In this document: piece after piece, positions 11,489 to 25,400 of the stretch
Layout: every line of letters starts with the position of its first letter
Position numbering within the stretch: the stretch's first letter is position 1
The notes under the pieces: model-generated
The model's input: only the letters and a program-made list of their open reading frames with translations
Databases searched by the model: none
Told to the model about the DNA's origin: nothing
Source of the DNA: Ulva prolifera
Taxonomy: Eukaryota; Chlorophyta; Ulvophyceae; Ulvales; Ulvaceae
Direction of reading: 5' to 3'
DNA: 64,000 nucleotides
NCBI GenBank assembly: GCA_023078555.1
Contig: CM041198.1
Coordinates: 4,077,354 to 4,141,353, forward strand
Translations under genes and position numbers: made by a program

Positions 11489-12984
11489 GGGGGCAAGCTT
11501 TGCGGATGTCTGAAGTGGTGGTTTAGTGTTGCTATGAGGCCGCAGGCCTGCGGATTTAGAGTGTGTTTGGCGCACGCATGGCAAGAGACGCGCAGTGTAG
11601 CGTGGTTGCAGTGCAATGGGTAGCGAGTGCATTTGTGGCGTGCGTGCGCGGATGCGGTGAGTCCGCGTCTTGAGACACGAGACAACTGCGGCGGAAGAGC
11701 ATCCGATCCGCAGGGATGCTGTTGCCGAATCGCTGTCAGCCACCTGACCGCTGCTCTAGCGAATCCAATTCGGTTCGACACACCAACGTCTTCCCATTTA
11801 AGAGAGATTATGTAAGCATGTGGCATGGGCAAAGTGTGCGGCGTGGGCTGCTTGCAGCCAAGAAGTGCTGTAATTCGCAGTGTGACGAGTGTACCGCGCG
11901 CTATGACGACTGTCACACGTAGGATGGCCCATGGCGCCGTTGCCTGAGGCTTCGCCATGCTCTCTCGTCGCCGTGTTGTACCTCGGCTAGTTCATCGTTA
12001 GAAGCACACCGACAACTCGGGGATAATCAACAGCTTCAGTTCGGTGTCTCATCCAGCTGCTGCAGTACTTCTGGGCAAGCTCCTTCGTTCAGGGCACATC
12101 ATTCATCGGTAACACTGATGGGTGCTGAGCTACTGCTGTGTTATTGTCTCAGATGTAGTCATTTGCAAAGTTAAGCCGTTCGCAGCTTGCAGTCACTGAT
12201 CAGCCTGCGGGGGTTGGCACACGCAGCCCTTATCATCAGTTCTCCACGGCAAAGGCGAGCTAATTGTCTCCATATTCAGCCACAATGTCCCAGAAGAATA
12301 AGAAAGTGCCATCCAGGAGCATTCTGAAGGTATGGACTCCGATTCCTGATCGCTGTGCGCGGTCGCATATTCCGTTGGCCCTGAGAGACGACGCATATTC
12401 CCTCACGACGCCGTAGCTGTAAGAGAAGTAACATCTCATTTCCTCACTGCTGATGTGATTCTGCATGCCTTGGGCAAGTATACGTCGTTTGCCTGGTGTC
12501 AGGTCCCATTCGGCGACAAACTTTAGGAGCAACGGCTGTATGCAGCCGGTATAGCAGACGATACATGTGTCAAGGCTCTTTCCTCTCGGGACCTGGTCCC
12601 CTCGTGACTCCTCTACACATTGCCTCTCGAGTCCGCACGCCGTCCCTGTTTAGCCTAGACAACGTTTGTCTCCGCATCACATGCCCAATGCACACTGAAG
12701 GCACCTAGGGCGAATGCTATTATATGTTATGAACATGTAATTTATCGCAGCGGGCTGGATAGCCCCCAAGTCTACGCACGAGTGATCGAGTAGCCGCAAG
12801 AAATGCATACCTGATCACCACAGCACACGCTCTTCAGCCAAAATGGCTGATTCTGCACAGCATTAATTCAGTGAAACAAGCAAATGCTTTACACCCACAA
12901 GCGAGGTGGATACGTCATGTGGCAAGCGAGCCTTCCCTCAGCTGACGAGGCTTTGCACGGCCATCAAGTCCACGTGTTTTGCAG
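11489..12984. other. Region upstream of lipin gene, no gene recognised
   Basis: The first lipin exon, with the ATG and the first few N-LIP residues, should lie here but I could not place it. An AT-richer minus-strand frame at 12260-12532 resembles nothing I know and starts with TTG. Confidence 0.35.
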
Positions 12985-15900
12985 AGCCTCACGTATGGAT
13001 CGGGAGCTTTTCTATTTGACAGTTTCAATGCGTTTACACCGCATGGATCGGGCGCTGTGGACATCATGGCAGTTCGGCAAAAGGACGGTCAGATCAAGTC
13101 CTCTCCTTTTTATGTCCGATTTGGCAAGTACCAGTCCTTCAGGCGCAATCGACAGGTGATAATATGACCTCATAGCAAAACCGTACTCTCGTGTGTGGCA
13201 CCAGTGAGTCAAGTAGCAGCGCACGGGGGACGCATCTGCTCACTTGTGCAGGTACGGGTGAAAGTCAACGGAGTTCTCATGGACTTCCACCTGGAGCTAG
13301 GTCAGTATGGATCAGCTTTCTTCGCACACACACGTGATGAAGAGGTTCTATCTGATGGAGACCATGCAGCAGGTGCTGATTCGCAATCACTGTCTGCTCT
13401 ACACACCCAAGCAACCTGAACATCTCCGCTTGTTCCGCCTGCTCGCATCCGGTCTGCAAGAGCGTCTGGGGTCCTAAGCTGCAGCCGCATCTGAGGCACA
13501 TGTATGCACAGCTGTTCGTCTGCCTGCACTCAATCCTCCCAGTGCTGCCAGGCACCACGATGACACTGCACCCAGCACACCTGAAGCAGCATCACGCACT
13601 CCATCGCCTCCAAGCCTGCCACTCTCATCGTGTTCATATACCACCCCAGGCGCTGGCGCATTTCCAGTAGTCGGCAGGGGTGCAGTGTCGCATCACCGGC
13701 TGCTGCCCGTGAGCACTGTACCCCAAAAGCGACTGTTTGACACTGTGTCGCCAGCACCCATGTTCAACATGTATGCTGCTTCTGGCTTCCGCACTGACGA
13801 CATCCTAGGGGATGTGGCTTAGTCATCATGCACAGATATAAGTTGTGCTCTCTGGCAAGGCAGGGCTGCGCCATGGTGCATGGACGGCCGTGCACAATCG
13901 CCAGGGGCATGATCCATGCGGCCATCGTTTTATTTGATTCATCTCGGTTGCTGCACGCTGGGACGTACTTCAATTACCACGCGACAGCAGCACACAGACT
14001 CCGAAGAAGGCCACAGCGAAACACCCGGGTCGAACACATGCACATGAGAACGTTCGAAAATGTGATTGTTCTGAATTGCCTGGCAGTCTGTTATATTCTG
14101 TTCTGCTGGCCGCTGTGCAGGTGATGACGATGACCACAGCCTCGGCATGATGTCACCTGTGGCCGCATACGAGGCCGACTACATGAGCCTCGTCCAAGCC
14201 TCTGACCAGACACCCCCCCCACAGTCCGCCGCGCGGGCGGCGCCGCGTCGGTCCTTCTCCACAAACGGGTCCGCCGCCCCCGCGGCCGCTGCGTCCGCCT
14301 CCCCCCCCGTGCATCTCGACTCGCCCCCCGTCTGCGACTCGCTCCCGATGGCCCCCCACCGCGGTGCGGCCGGGAGCCGCGTGATGCGCTGCGCGTCCGG
14401 CCCCGCCGGCGCCCCCGGCGCGCTGCTCTCAGACATCGCCGCCTCCCCGCCAGCGCTCGCTGCCCCCACCGATTCTGGCACCCAACACGGCCGTGACGGC
14501 CCTCGCTGCGGCCATGACTGGCGGGACCTGGACCGCAGTTGCACGCCACGAGGGGATGCGGATGCTGTGGCTACAGGGGCCTCACAAGCCGCTGCGCGGA
14601 GCGTGGGAGGGTGGCGCGCGGAGGTGGCAAGACCGGTGCCGCCGCCGGAAATTGCGTGCAGAGAGTCGCTCGGCAGCTGCTCAGGGGAGATAAGGGCGGA
14701 GGACGTTCCGGATAGCGCGGCCGCGCTGCAGAACGCGGCGGAGCGGGCCGCGCGGGGCATGGACGACGCGTCTGTGCCGGACCTGCCACCTGTGTTGCGC
14801 CCGTCTATGGACGCAGTGCATCGACAGCTAGGGTTTGAGGCGCGCCGATCCACAGCCCCGGCGGCTGTGCAAGCGGCCGGGAATGAGGGCACCCCTGTTG
14901 AGCGCGGGCTGGTGGTGCGGCTGCAGGTGGACCTCGCGGAAGCGCCAGACGTGCAGCAGTACGTGAGAGTCATGATTTTCCCCTGGGTGCGATGCTGTTC
15001 CCTGACTGCTTCCGTCTGCATGCTGCTGTCTACGGCACGAGGGGCACGTTGTTGCGCCTAACGCATGCATATGTTGGGCCCTGGTTGCGGCTGACCATCG
15101 AGACCTGTGGAGCATGTGGGTGCCTCTCAACGCCACCGCAGCCGGACGCCTGCTCTACCTGCGCTTGTGCCAGCCTGCGGACAGCATTTTCTACTCGCAC
15201 TGGTGGTCAACGCCCACTGAGTGGGGCGTGTACCCGGCCTGCGTTTTTCCATCGAAGCACGAAATGCTCTGCTTGGGGAGGCACGCTGTGGCTGCCTGCC
15301 AAAGTGTTGATCTGCAGGCTTGAACCGTTCTGGTTGCAGTGCCGTCTTGCACTGCGATGCCATGGCTTTGGCCGTCCTGTCATTTATCCGACAATGTGCA
15401 GACCCGGAACGTGAGCCTCATCTCCGCGGCCGGCCTGACAAGCATACACACATCGCTCGACCGCACCACGAGCGCCGGCAAGGCTGCCCTCACCGGTGAC
15501 CCGAGCATCGACTTCGCAGCCGCCGCGGCGGCGCATGCCTCCGGTGCCGCACCGATGGCCTCGATCGCCGGCCGCGCCACCGCAGCATCCACGCAGGAGC
15601 GCACCGCCTCGGAGGACCCGAGCAACGCCACCGATGAGTCATCGCTCGACGACTCGTCTGACGAGGACGACGCGACCAGTCGCCCCCGGCAGCCGGTGGC
15701 AGCAGGGGCAGATGTAGGCGGAGCGGGGGAGGTGGCTACGGGGGTGCCAAGCCGGCCGCAGCACGGGCGGCACGAGCGGCACGCGTCGTTTCAGGCGTGG
15801 GCGGGGAGCTATGCGGGGCCGCCCAGCAGAGGGACGGACGATGACGATGGAGACATCGTGATGGCGTCGTCGCCGCATGCCGAATGCATGCAGATCGGCG

Positions 15901-18900
15901 CGGGTGCCATGCACGACGAGGAGGTGCGGAAGTCGATGGAGGCGGCGCGGCTGGTGGAGGCCCTGGAGGCCACCGGGTTGCAGGAGGGTGGCGTTACTGC
16001 GGCGGAAGGGGTCGGAGGGGCCGGGGGGCTCCTGGAAGGTGGGGAGCTGGAAGGCGAGGGCGGCGTGCGTGGCAGCTCGGGCGGTGGTGCTGCCCCACAG
16101 GGTACGGCTCAGCCTCTATTGCTGCATCTTCTTCGTGCAAGCAACCGTGGAGTCCTTCTGTGCGCATTTGTGCCTGCATCTGCATCTTATCTGTGGCCGT
16201 TGCCTGGGGTGCATGCGAGTCCACACGTGTTGCCGCCCACCTTGATACAGTAGCACAATGCTGGATTCTCTGACTCCGCCCCCCTCGTGCCACATCAACG
16301 TCAGCTCATGGTACGGCCGCTTGACTCCCGCCCCATCTGAACGGCATACACAGGCGGACGCACCGTCTGCAATTGGTGCGATCAATCAGAGGAGAGGGCC
16401 CACATGTCCTCAGGGCCGGTTCAGCTTTGCGTCGGTGCTTCGCCATGACATGGCCTGAGCCCATGCATTCGACGTTTTTCCTCGGCAGCGCCCATAGGGT
16501 TTCCAAGTGCGGTGGCTGCCTGCAGGTGAGGCGGGGCCGGAGATCGCGATCGCGGCGTGCGCGCACTTGCTCTCCCCGGACGTGCCGCCCTCCGCTGTCG
16601 CGGCGGCCTTTGAGCAGAACCGCCTGCCCGCCGCCGACGTCGCGGAGCGCGGCCTCGCGGCGCTGCAGCCAGAGCGCCTCGCCGTGCGCATCGACGGATT
16701 CGTGTACCGGTGCGCGCGTTTCTGCTTTCCCCGTTCTTCTTGTGATACTGTAGTGATGATGTCCGCGCTCGCCATGCATGCGTGCGGGAGTGTGCCGCTG
16801 CTTGCGCCCTGCCGCAGTACACCCTGTGATTCTGCAGATCCTGCGCTGATTCGATGGCCGTGCGATGGGCCGTGCCGACATCTTTTGTTGCTCGCCTCCT
16901 CTGAGCCTGACGCTGCGTGTGAGGTGCCCTGTGCATGCGTGTGTGCGCGCTGGCTGCGGCCGCGTCGCTGTCGGGCCATGGCGAGTCGTGCTTTAGGCGC
17001 TGCGCGGGTGTGCCCGCCAGCGTGCACGCACCCTGATGCACACATTACCACAGGCCCCGGGCTCCCCAAATCGGTTCTTACGACAGATTGTTGCAGTCTT
17101 GCAGTTGCCGGTGGCTGCATGGCCGGGGCAACGGTGCGTGCATGGATCATGGCATGTGCGGATTGTGCGTGGTCCTTGTCGCTCGTCACGTGCCTGGGCC
17201 GTCTGTGATGTGTTGCACGGACAGCGTCGGAGAGGTAGGTAGCACCGCGGGCGTCGAACGCGTGAGTCACGGGGGGTGGGAGGCGTGCAGGTACGCGGAC
17301 GCGGCGCCGCTGCTGCTCGCGCTGCAGGTCTTCGGCGGCACCCTGAAGCAGTGGCAGAAGCTCGTCCCCACCGAGAGCTACGAGTGCCCCAAGCCACAAA
17401 GCACCGACAAGCAGGTCCGCTCCCCCACGCCTCCTTTGTCATTTGCATGTGCCCCGTCGGGTGCACCTGGGTGCCGAACAACACACCTTAGTTCTTACTG
17501 GCCACTCGTCAGTGAACACATTTTGTGTCAGCAAGGGACGCCGCCTCCGATCCACTACAGCTGCTCGGGGAGACGGATTGGAGCGTTTGCATCTACCCAT
17601 GCATGCTGAACATGCGTGTGGATGCAGATGAAGCGGCGGCGCACGTGGTGGGCATCGATGTTCTGGGGCGCCTCGAGCCGCGACGCGACAAGGGCCACAG
17701 CCGGGGCGCTCCCCCGCAACCCTTCCGCCACCGCGGCCGCCGCCGCCGCCGGCCTGACCGGGGATGACTCACTGGACCTGGAGGAGGCGGCGGCCGCGGA
17801 GGCGGCGGATCGCGGCAGCTCGGCGGCGGCGTCGCTGCAGGGGGCTGACAGCCTGCAGTCATCGTCCAAGGCCCGCCAGCCGCCTCGCGTCAAGCGGTGC
17901 GCCCCGCTTGCGGTGCTTAAGCCACTCTGCATCCGCGCTCCGGCGGGGGGACGCGGCCGTGTGCTCAAATCGCTCATTCTTGTTCACACTCGCAGCAATG
18001 CGCCATTGCTCACTGCCTCAACCCGGCATCCCTCCCCAGGGCCATGCAAATCACAGCAAAGCTCCCCCAATCGAGCTGTGGTATCGATTTCTTTGTGTGG
18101 TCAGGCGGCACGACGCAGCGCAAAGTTCCCCGTGTCGTGCATCCCATCAGCTGCAGCACACCACATCACCCAAGTTCATGGCCGGTTCCTGTCTAGCCTG
18201 GCGGAACGGCGCAGCCAACAGCTCACGCCGAAATCGAGGGCTCGCCCGAGAGCCCCCGCGGCCGCGTGCAGGGTCCGCCACGTGAAGGTGCAGTCCACGC
18301 ACCCCACCTCCGAGCAGCTGCAAGCGATGGCGGAGCACCTGCAGCTCGGGCAGAACACGGTCGAGTTCAGCGTCGGGGGACAGCGGGTGCAGTCCTTCAT
18401 CCACCTCTTTGACTGGAACATCCGCCTCATCATCAGCGACATCGACGGCACGATCACGCGCTCCGACGTCCTCGGCCACGTGCTGACGCCCCTCGGCGTC
18501 GACTGGACGCACCCCGGCGTGACGCGGCTCTTCTCAAACGCCGCCGCGAACGGCTACCAGTTCGTGTACCTCAGCAGCCGCAGCATCGCGCAGAGCGGCA
18601 TCACCCGCGCCTTCCTCGAGACGCTCAGGCAGCAGGACCACGGCCTGCCGGCAGGTGCGTCGGCCGTGCTGTGCAATGCATGGCGTTCATGCATTAGAAC
18701 CATGCCGTCAGGATCGCCATGAGCTACATGTGAATCGTGAGGTGGACGTGGCCTGTTGCATGCCGTTTACGCATGTGTGCCATGAAACGTGATGTCATGT
18801 GCGGGGCGGACAGCTGCGCGTGTGTGGAGTGGACGTGAATGCCACCACATGTGGGGCGGCCCGCCCGCAGGGATTCACTCCGCTCTCGCCCGCTGGAGTG

Positions 18901-20363
18901 CATCGGGCCCCGGCCGAACCACGCACGCATGCATGCATCGAGGCGGCTGTCTCCCCACATGACCGACACACATGCATGCAGGCCCGGTGATCATCTCCCC
19001 GCACGGCATCATCCCGTCGCTGTACCGCGAGATGATCCTGAAGCGCCCGGAGGAGTTCAAGATGGCGGCGCTGCAGGGCATCCGCTCGCTGTTCCCAGAC
19101 GACTGGAACCCCTTCTACTGCGGCTTCGGCAACCGCGGCTCCGACGACATCTCCTACCTCCACGTCGGCGTGCCCCCTCACCGCATCTTCACCATCAACC
19201 CCGCCGGTGCGTTCAGTTTTTGTCCTGAAGCCTCCCACCGGGGCCGGTGCGGCTCGCGCCTTTTGGGCCGCGCCCCTCTTACTGGCCAAGCCGAAGCAAG
19301 CCCCCCTAATGATCTTCAAAGGGGCATCTCTATCATGCCCCCCTGCTCGCCAGTCTGTTGTTCAGCCATTCGATGCTTGTTTCGTTTGCCCCGCCTGTCG
19401 TCTGGGGATCATCTCCTGTGTGCGGCCCATGAGCTGTCCTGCCTGAAATATGCGGGGATCCCTGATCCTGCGATCGTGGGGTGGCGTGGAATGTGGCGCA
19501 TGTATAGATTTGCGGCTGCATCTGGTGGCTCAGCGTGCGTCTGCATGCATGTTCTGAGGGGACGTGGGGAGGGGAACCGTCCTTACGCCTCACCCCTGAC
19601 CATTCACCCACACAATGTTCTTGCGGCCGGCCGCTCCACCAGCGCCCGGCCACCTGTGTATGCTTGCACGTGAGTCCTCTCGCTGGCGTGGCTCTGACAC
19701 AGTGAGGGGAAAGTTGTGGTGGTGTGATGTGCGGAAATCCACTTGTGTGACGGATAAAGCATGACCTCGCCCTGTTGAGGAACCAGCGGCGCTGCAGGCC
19801 GTGTGCGCCAGTTGTCAGAGCCCGCCGGCTCCGGCCGCTTCAATAGCCTCAACAAGATCGACGACCACCTCGACCTCCTCTTCCCCGTCACCGAGACCGC
19901 CCGCCGCCGCCTCTTTGCTGCGCAGGCCTCCGGCAGCGCGCGCAACACTGCCGCCGCCGCGGCCGTCGCTGCGGCGTCCGCCGCCGCGGCCGCGTCGCTC
20001 ACGCCGGCGCTGCAGTCCGCCGCCGCCGCGGAGCCGAGCGACGTCGACCCGGAGGCGGCGGCAGCTGCCGCCGCGGCAGACGTTGTCGTGGCCGCGGCTG
20101 CGCCGCGGCCGGACGGTGCCGCCGCCGCCGGCAGCCGCCCGCCGCCGAGCCTCCTCGCCACGCAGCTCGTGCCGATGGAGTCGGCCGAGGCGGCGGTCCT
20201 GGCGCCGCGGCTGACCCGCGAGGGCTCGGATCACAGCTTCGACGCGCAGGTGGACGTCGACGCTCGCGACGAGTTCAACGACAACAACTTCTGGAAGGCC
20301 GGGATCTCGATGGACAGCACCGCGGCGGCGGAGCTGGAGGACCTTCTCGCCGGCGGCTGCTAG
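12985..20363 (+). CDS. PAH: Lipin-type phosphatidate phosphatase (PAH)
   Basis: The enzyme removes phosphate from phosphatidate to give diacylglycerol for storage and membrane lipids, acting at the cytosol/ER face. Ten exons join in frame: 12985-13155, 13252-13372, 14121-14962, 15402-16101, 16526-16709, 17291-17414, 17628-17896, 18272-18654, 18982-19206 and 19798-20363, giving about 1194 residues plus a missing first exon. Exons 1-2 are the N-LIP domain ([37 protein letters not shown]). The middle is disordered, rich in Ala/Ser/Asp. [10 protein letters not shown] and [19 protein letters not shown] match the segment before the catalytic domain of plant PAHs. LNS2 has TPTSEQL-like and [20 protein letters not shown] sequences, with the catalytic DxDGT intact, then [12 protein letters not shown] and [18 protein letters not shown]. 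The C-terminus ends [10 protein letters not shown] after a poly-alanine stretch. A shorter exon-2 end at 13300 would also keep the frame but would remove GSAFF. Confidence 0.93.
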
Positions 20364-22449
20364 CCACGCTGTGTGCTGCGACGGATCTGTGAAGGCGCAT
20401 GGCAAGCCTTTGTAGCCTCCCTACGCTGTCGAGCGTCCATTGATCGCGTTTCAGGCAGGATATCCCAAGTGCATCCCACTGCAAGGGCATGCAGATGCAT
20501 CATGAGCCAGCGCTGTCGGTGCAAATCCGAGCCCTCGACGGGAGCAGCCTGGACTGCGGCCCCGCCTTGCCCTTGGCGTTGCTGAGGTGTCACATTCGGC
20601 AGCGGCTGGATGTGCATCCTGTGACGCAGAGCCGTGAGTGTAGCAGCTGCCAGGATCGCGAGACCCGCAGCAGGGCTGCGTACGCTGGGCACGAGTGCAG
20701 CCTATGTCTGACCGTGTGCGCTTGTAGCACCCGCGTGCCTGGCTGTGTGCGCGTGTCTTGCTGCCTGGGTGATGTGGGTGTCCGGGCCGTGCATGATGTG
20801 TGTGCTGTATGTCGCAGCAACACACGGAGCGGCGCGGCACCGGTGCCTATCGGTTGTCAGCTGTCACGGCCGCCCCCCCCCCGCACGGGCCGCGCAACAG
20901 AGGAGCGACCGCCCCCTGCTTCGTGTTCTGGTGGCGGCGCCAGGCCTGACACTGAAGAGTATTGGGCACGGCTGCGTCAGCAGCGCAGGGGCATGGTAAT
21001 GGAGAGTAGATCACTGGTGGGTGTGGGTGGTTGGTAGCCTGATGTTGTATGCGGACGCTGACCGCTTGGGCGGCAGGTGTGGATCGGGGTGCCCGGGCGC
21101 TTGCGCCTCCTGCGGCAGCGGTTCTGCATGCCGCAGGGGCCTGTTGGGTTCGATGCCCACTGTGTGCGTAGAAGAGGGCTTTCTTTTCGTGAGTTTGCGA
21201 GGCTTTAAAAGGAGGGCACCGGGGTCTTGCGAGTTGCCGCATCTGTAGAGTAGCCCGCGCTGCTCCCTTCTGTAGACGTGATACGGGAAGTTATATTCAA
21301 CTGTCACAGCCAATGCTGACTCAGTATGCACAGGGACATGCCGCTGGGATGTAGTGCCGTTGCAGCAGAGTGGGGCCGTTGCCTGACGGCACACCGTTGC
21401 TCGATGTGGTTGTATTGCACGAGGCAATACCGCTTGTAAAGATGTACAATGGCGGCCCGAGGTTCTTTGGTGCACTGTGTACATGCCCTTCAAGTTGTCA
21501 GACAGACAATCAAGACACTTCTGGGAAAGTAGAATAGCTTGCAGGTAATACGCGCTCATGATGTGTGTGTGTGCGGTGGATGCTGAAGGCTGTGTCTGCA
21601 GTATCTCAACCTTGCGAGGGCTGGCGTGAAAAGGTATACCTTTGACTATGGGGCCGATATAGACGAGGAGCCATTTCTAGAGCCAGTGCGTGCCACAGGC
21701 GTCGGCGAATCGTTTGTAACACTTTTTTTTTTTCTTTCCAGTTCTCTGCCACATCTGGAGCTCCAATCATCAGGGGCAACTGGCAGTATACAGTACCACC
21801 TGTCGGCTCAAGCTGTGGCTCTCACGCAACACGTGATATTCGTACATGTTCATGGCTACCCGTTCCCAAAGTGAAAGCATGATGCAGTATCACTGAGCAG
21901 CAGCAGGCTGTCATGATCATGCTGTTACAAGTCCAGATTAACGCCAAGGGGTAAACCACCAAGAAACCCCCCCCATTCACAACCGCACACGAATCGCAGG
22001 GCATCTTCCTGCGCTAAGCGAGGTGGTCACATGCGGCTGTTCCCAATCACAGATTCTCTCAAGGTGAGTTAACACACGTTGAGGCCACGGAGCTCTGAAC
22101 AGGAGAACTCAAGACATGGCATCCCAACACTACACCACGGGCCCTCTCACTGAGGCTCTCAGCACCGGGCCCTGCGCACTTTATAGGCGACACCAGCCAC
22201 AAGCCCAACAAACAGCGCCACCTGCGCCACCCTCCGGACTCCACGCCAGAACACCTTCCTCTCAGGGTTGCCCTGCATAAGCACAGGCTGTCAGCCCTGT
22301 CGCCCCTGCGCCACAGCCCATGCACACCATGCACAGCCGTCACCACGCAGTATGCAAACAGACCCCCGCGACCGGCAGCCATCACAACTGCTCAAGCCTA
22401 CAGCGCACTCAGTACCAGCATACATGTCTGCAGAGACGGCGTGTCAGGG
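20364..22449. other. Intergenic region between convergent genes
   Basis: No known protein is seen. A stretch at 21602-21720, after a CTGCAG, reads acceptably on the plus strand (YLNLARAGVKRYTFDYGADI) and could be an isolated exon, but nothing adjacent supports it. The left part is lipin 3' flank and the right part is 3' flank of the minus-strand gene. Confidence 0.4.
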
Positions 22450-25400
22450 TCACACCTGGGGCGCGGCATGCGCAGCACGCGTAGCATGCAGAGCGGCATA
22501 CGTCATGACGACGGGCCGAGGGGCCAGCGTGGCCACGAGCGGCGTCTCCTCACCATCCTCCCCGTCGTACTGCGCCGAAATTCGCGGCGAGCGCATGCGC
22601 GCGCCCGCGGCCGCCGCCGCCGCCGCCTGTGCCTTCTTGCCGTCCACCGCGGCTGCGCCGTCGCCGTGCCGCCTGTGGGCCCCCACAGCAGCGCGGCCCC
22701 CGGCATCGGCCTCACCGGCCCCGCCCGCCGCGTCCCCGCCTGCGACGTCGCAGCAGCTGCTTCGATCATCACGGCCGCTGCGCGACAGCTCCATGACCGC
22801 CGGGGCCGGCACAGCTTCCGCAAGAGCCCCCGTGTGGAGCTCTCGCTTGCAAGCTCCTGGTTCATGGTGCGAACCGCAGCCGCTGCTGTCTGCGCAGGTG
22901 CCGGCGGCGCCTCCGTCCACCCTGCAGCTCGTGGCCGCGGGAGCTTCGAGTGCAACAGCCGGGGGTACGGAAGGCACTAGAGGTGCACAGATCGCAAGCA
23001 CCGGCCTCCCCCGCGGCGCCTCAGCCACGCACTTCCGCCGCATCCCGCTCACGTTGACCACTCCCGGCCTTGCGCCCTCGCGCCGGCGCGGCAGCCCCAC
23101 GGCCGCACGCTCGCGCGCGGTGCAGCCGTCCATGCGGGCGGCATCTTCGGTGAGCTCCAGAGCTGGCTGTTCGGCGGGGCCGCAGATAGCGAGCCGGGCT
23201 GCGATGCCCACGGAGGCTCGCGGTGTGCACCGGGACGACAACTGGCACGGCCCCATCGCGGGCTGCCGAGGCGCTCTCCAGCTTGGAGCGCGGCCAGTGT
23301 ATGGTACCAACGCTGCGGTATCATCCTCAAACCACACCCGCGACACCCACACATCCGGCCCGAGCTTCCAGGTCCACGCCGCGAGGCAGATCTGAAGAGT
23401 GTAGACCTCACCATCCTCCTTTCTTGGCACAAGCCCGAGGCACCCGATGTGGCTTGAGAGCCGCTGGTACGCGGAGACCCGGCCGCTTGCCAGCAAGTCC
23501 TCGGCGTGTTGGAACAGAGAGTGACAGCTCAGCGCCGTGTGCATCGCCGAGGCCCACGGCGCGGTGATGATGGACGCCGCGGCGGAGAGAATCAGCAGAT
23601 CCACCCCATGCAGCGCGACAGCCCCGGACGCCTTGACGACTGCGGTGTAGCAGAGCTTCTCGAGGGCAAAGTCGAGGTAGGTCTCCCAGTCGCCCCGCAT
23701 GATGCGGTCCTCCAGCCCGTCCCACTTGAACTCGCAGCAGCACGACGCAAAGAGCGTCCACGCCGCGAGGTGCAGCTCCTTGTGGCGCAGCATGGCGAGG
23801 TCAGCCTCCTGCTCGAAGCGTGCCACGCCCCACGCCGCATCGAGGCTGGGCAACCAAGCATTCAGCAGCGCGCTTGCTGCAACAGCGGACGTGGCTTAGG
23901 GGGTGCGGGAGGGTGCGGCTCCGGCGCGCAAGTGAATGCACGCAGAGGCGCAGTGCGTGTGACCCGGTCTTTATACAAGACTGAACGAGAACAGACAAAA
24001 ACAACTGAGGGGCGCAGTGTGCGTGAGTACGTGACCACGCACGCGTGCTCAGTGATGTACCGTTTGTCTGCTGGTGAGCTCAATGTAGGTAAGGGGGTGG
24101 CTGTTGCATGCATTAGAAGGCAGGGTGTGTGTGTGTCACACGGCGGCTTGACGCCCCTCGGACACAAGTGGACACGGCGGCGCCGCCTGAGCTTTCCGAC
24201 AGGCGCAGCGGTGCGCGCCATCCGAAACAGCTTAGGCACATGTTCGCGTCGTTGCAGGTCCAGAGATCTGCCAGATCACGGCAGCAGCGGTCATGCATAT
24301 GGCGCCATGTGATCACAGCTCAACCTGCGACCACATGTATGCCGAGTGTTGGAATGAAGCTTCGAAATATCCCCGCAGAGAAGCTCTGTCTGAAGAACCA
24401 CACCCATGACGCCCAATGTAGAAGTAAGGTCAAGCAGACTGAAATTTGCTGAGCCGTATCCTCAAGAGGACATTGACAACTCCGATGTATATACTAGTAG
24501 TACATGACATGGCACCGTCAGCGGCGCGGCGTCTCAAGGCAAGCACAGCACACAGCAGCTGCCGCAGCCATCGCGGGTCAGGGGACGGCGGCGCACGTGC
24601 GATGGCGACGCTGCCGTCGGCGATGTTGTCAAGCACGGCAGCTGGCCGCTCGTGCGCGCCGCCCGGCCGCCGGACGAGCACCGCCGCGGGAGTGATCTCG
24701 ATGCCGCGCACGCCCGCCTCCTGTAGGCACAGCAGGCCCCCGAAGAGCTGCTTTGCCAGCGACAGCGCCCCGCGGCGGGCTATCGGCTGGTCGAAGCGGT
24801 CTTTGAGGCTGGCCCCTTCGATTGGCGAGGCGGCTTTTTCGCGGTCGATGCCAAGGAGTCCTTGTAAAGGCCCTGCATGCCACGCGCTGCTGTGGACCAC
24901 GCGCGTACGCATGACGTAACGTCCAAACGCGACAGCTGCGCCAAACTGACTCACAACGTTTTCATGCGTCGGTCAAACAGCGGTGAGTTGTCCTGGCACA
25001 GATGTGGAATGAGCTCAGTATACGGCACACACACGAGCCGTGGTGGTGCATGGGCGATCTCAACATTTGGGCGGCGTGCACACGATGCAGCCTACCACAC
25101 ATACACACACCGCCACAGCCACACCCAGCCTACACCCCCCACCCCAACCCCTGGTGGTGGTCTTCCGCTGCTTACTGGTGTCGTGGTGCTGCCCGCCTTT
25201 ATCCTTGTGATACCCCAGCTCCTGACCCCCGCCCGCACTGTGCAGAACACAGCACATAGCACATAGCATACAGCAAGAGGGTGACGCACATGTCTCGGCG
25301 GAAAAGGTGATGCCGCACACATAGGGCCGCAGGAGCGGGCTGCCCTGGTCAATGATGACGCTGTCGCAGGGCATGACGGTGTGCGCAACAGCCGCGAGCG

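Noticed and set aside
12260-12532. Minus-strand 90-codon frame (KFVAEWDLTPGKRR...)
   Set aside because: It begins with TTG, not ATG, shows no splice context and resembles nothing known. It lies where the lipin promoter or first exon should be.
17221-17280. Short match (GGTAGGTAGCACCGCG) to the mobile element within a lipin intron
   Set aside because: Only about 16 bases agree, with no element start and no flanking direct repeats, so chance is the simpler explanation.
22268-23395. Plus-strand open frame of 375 codons
   Set aside because: It is rich in Pro, Ser, Ala and Arg with no motif, and is antisense to the better supported minus-strand exon 4 of the uncharacterised gene.
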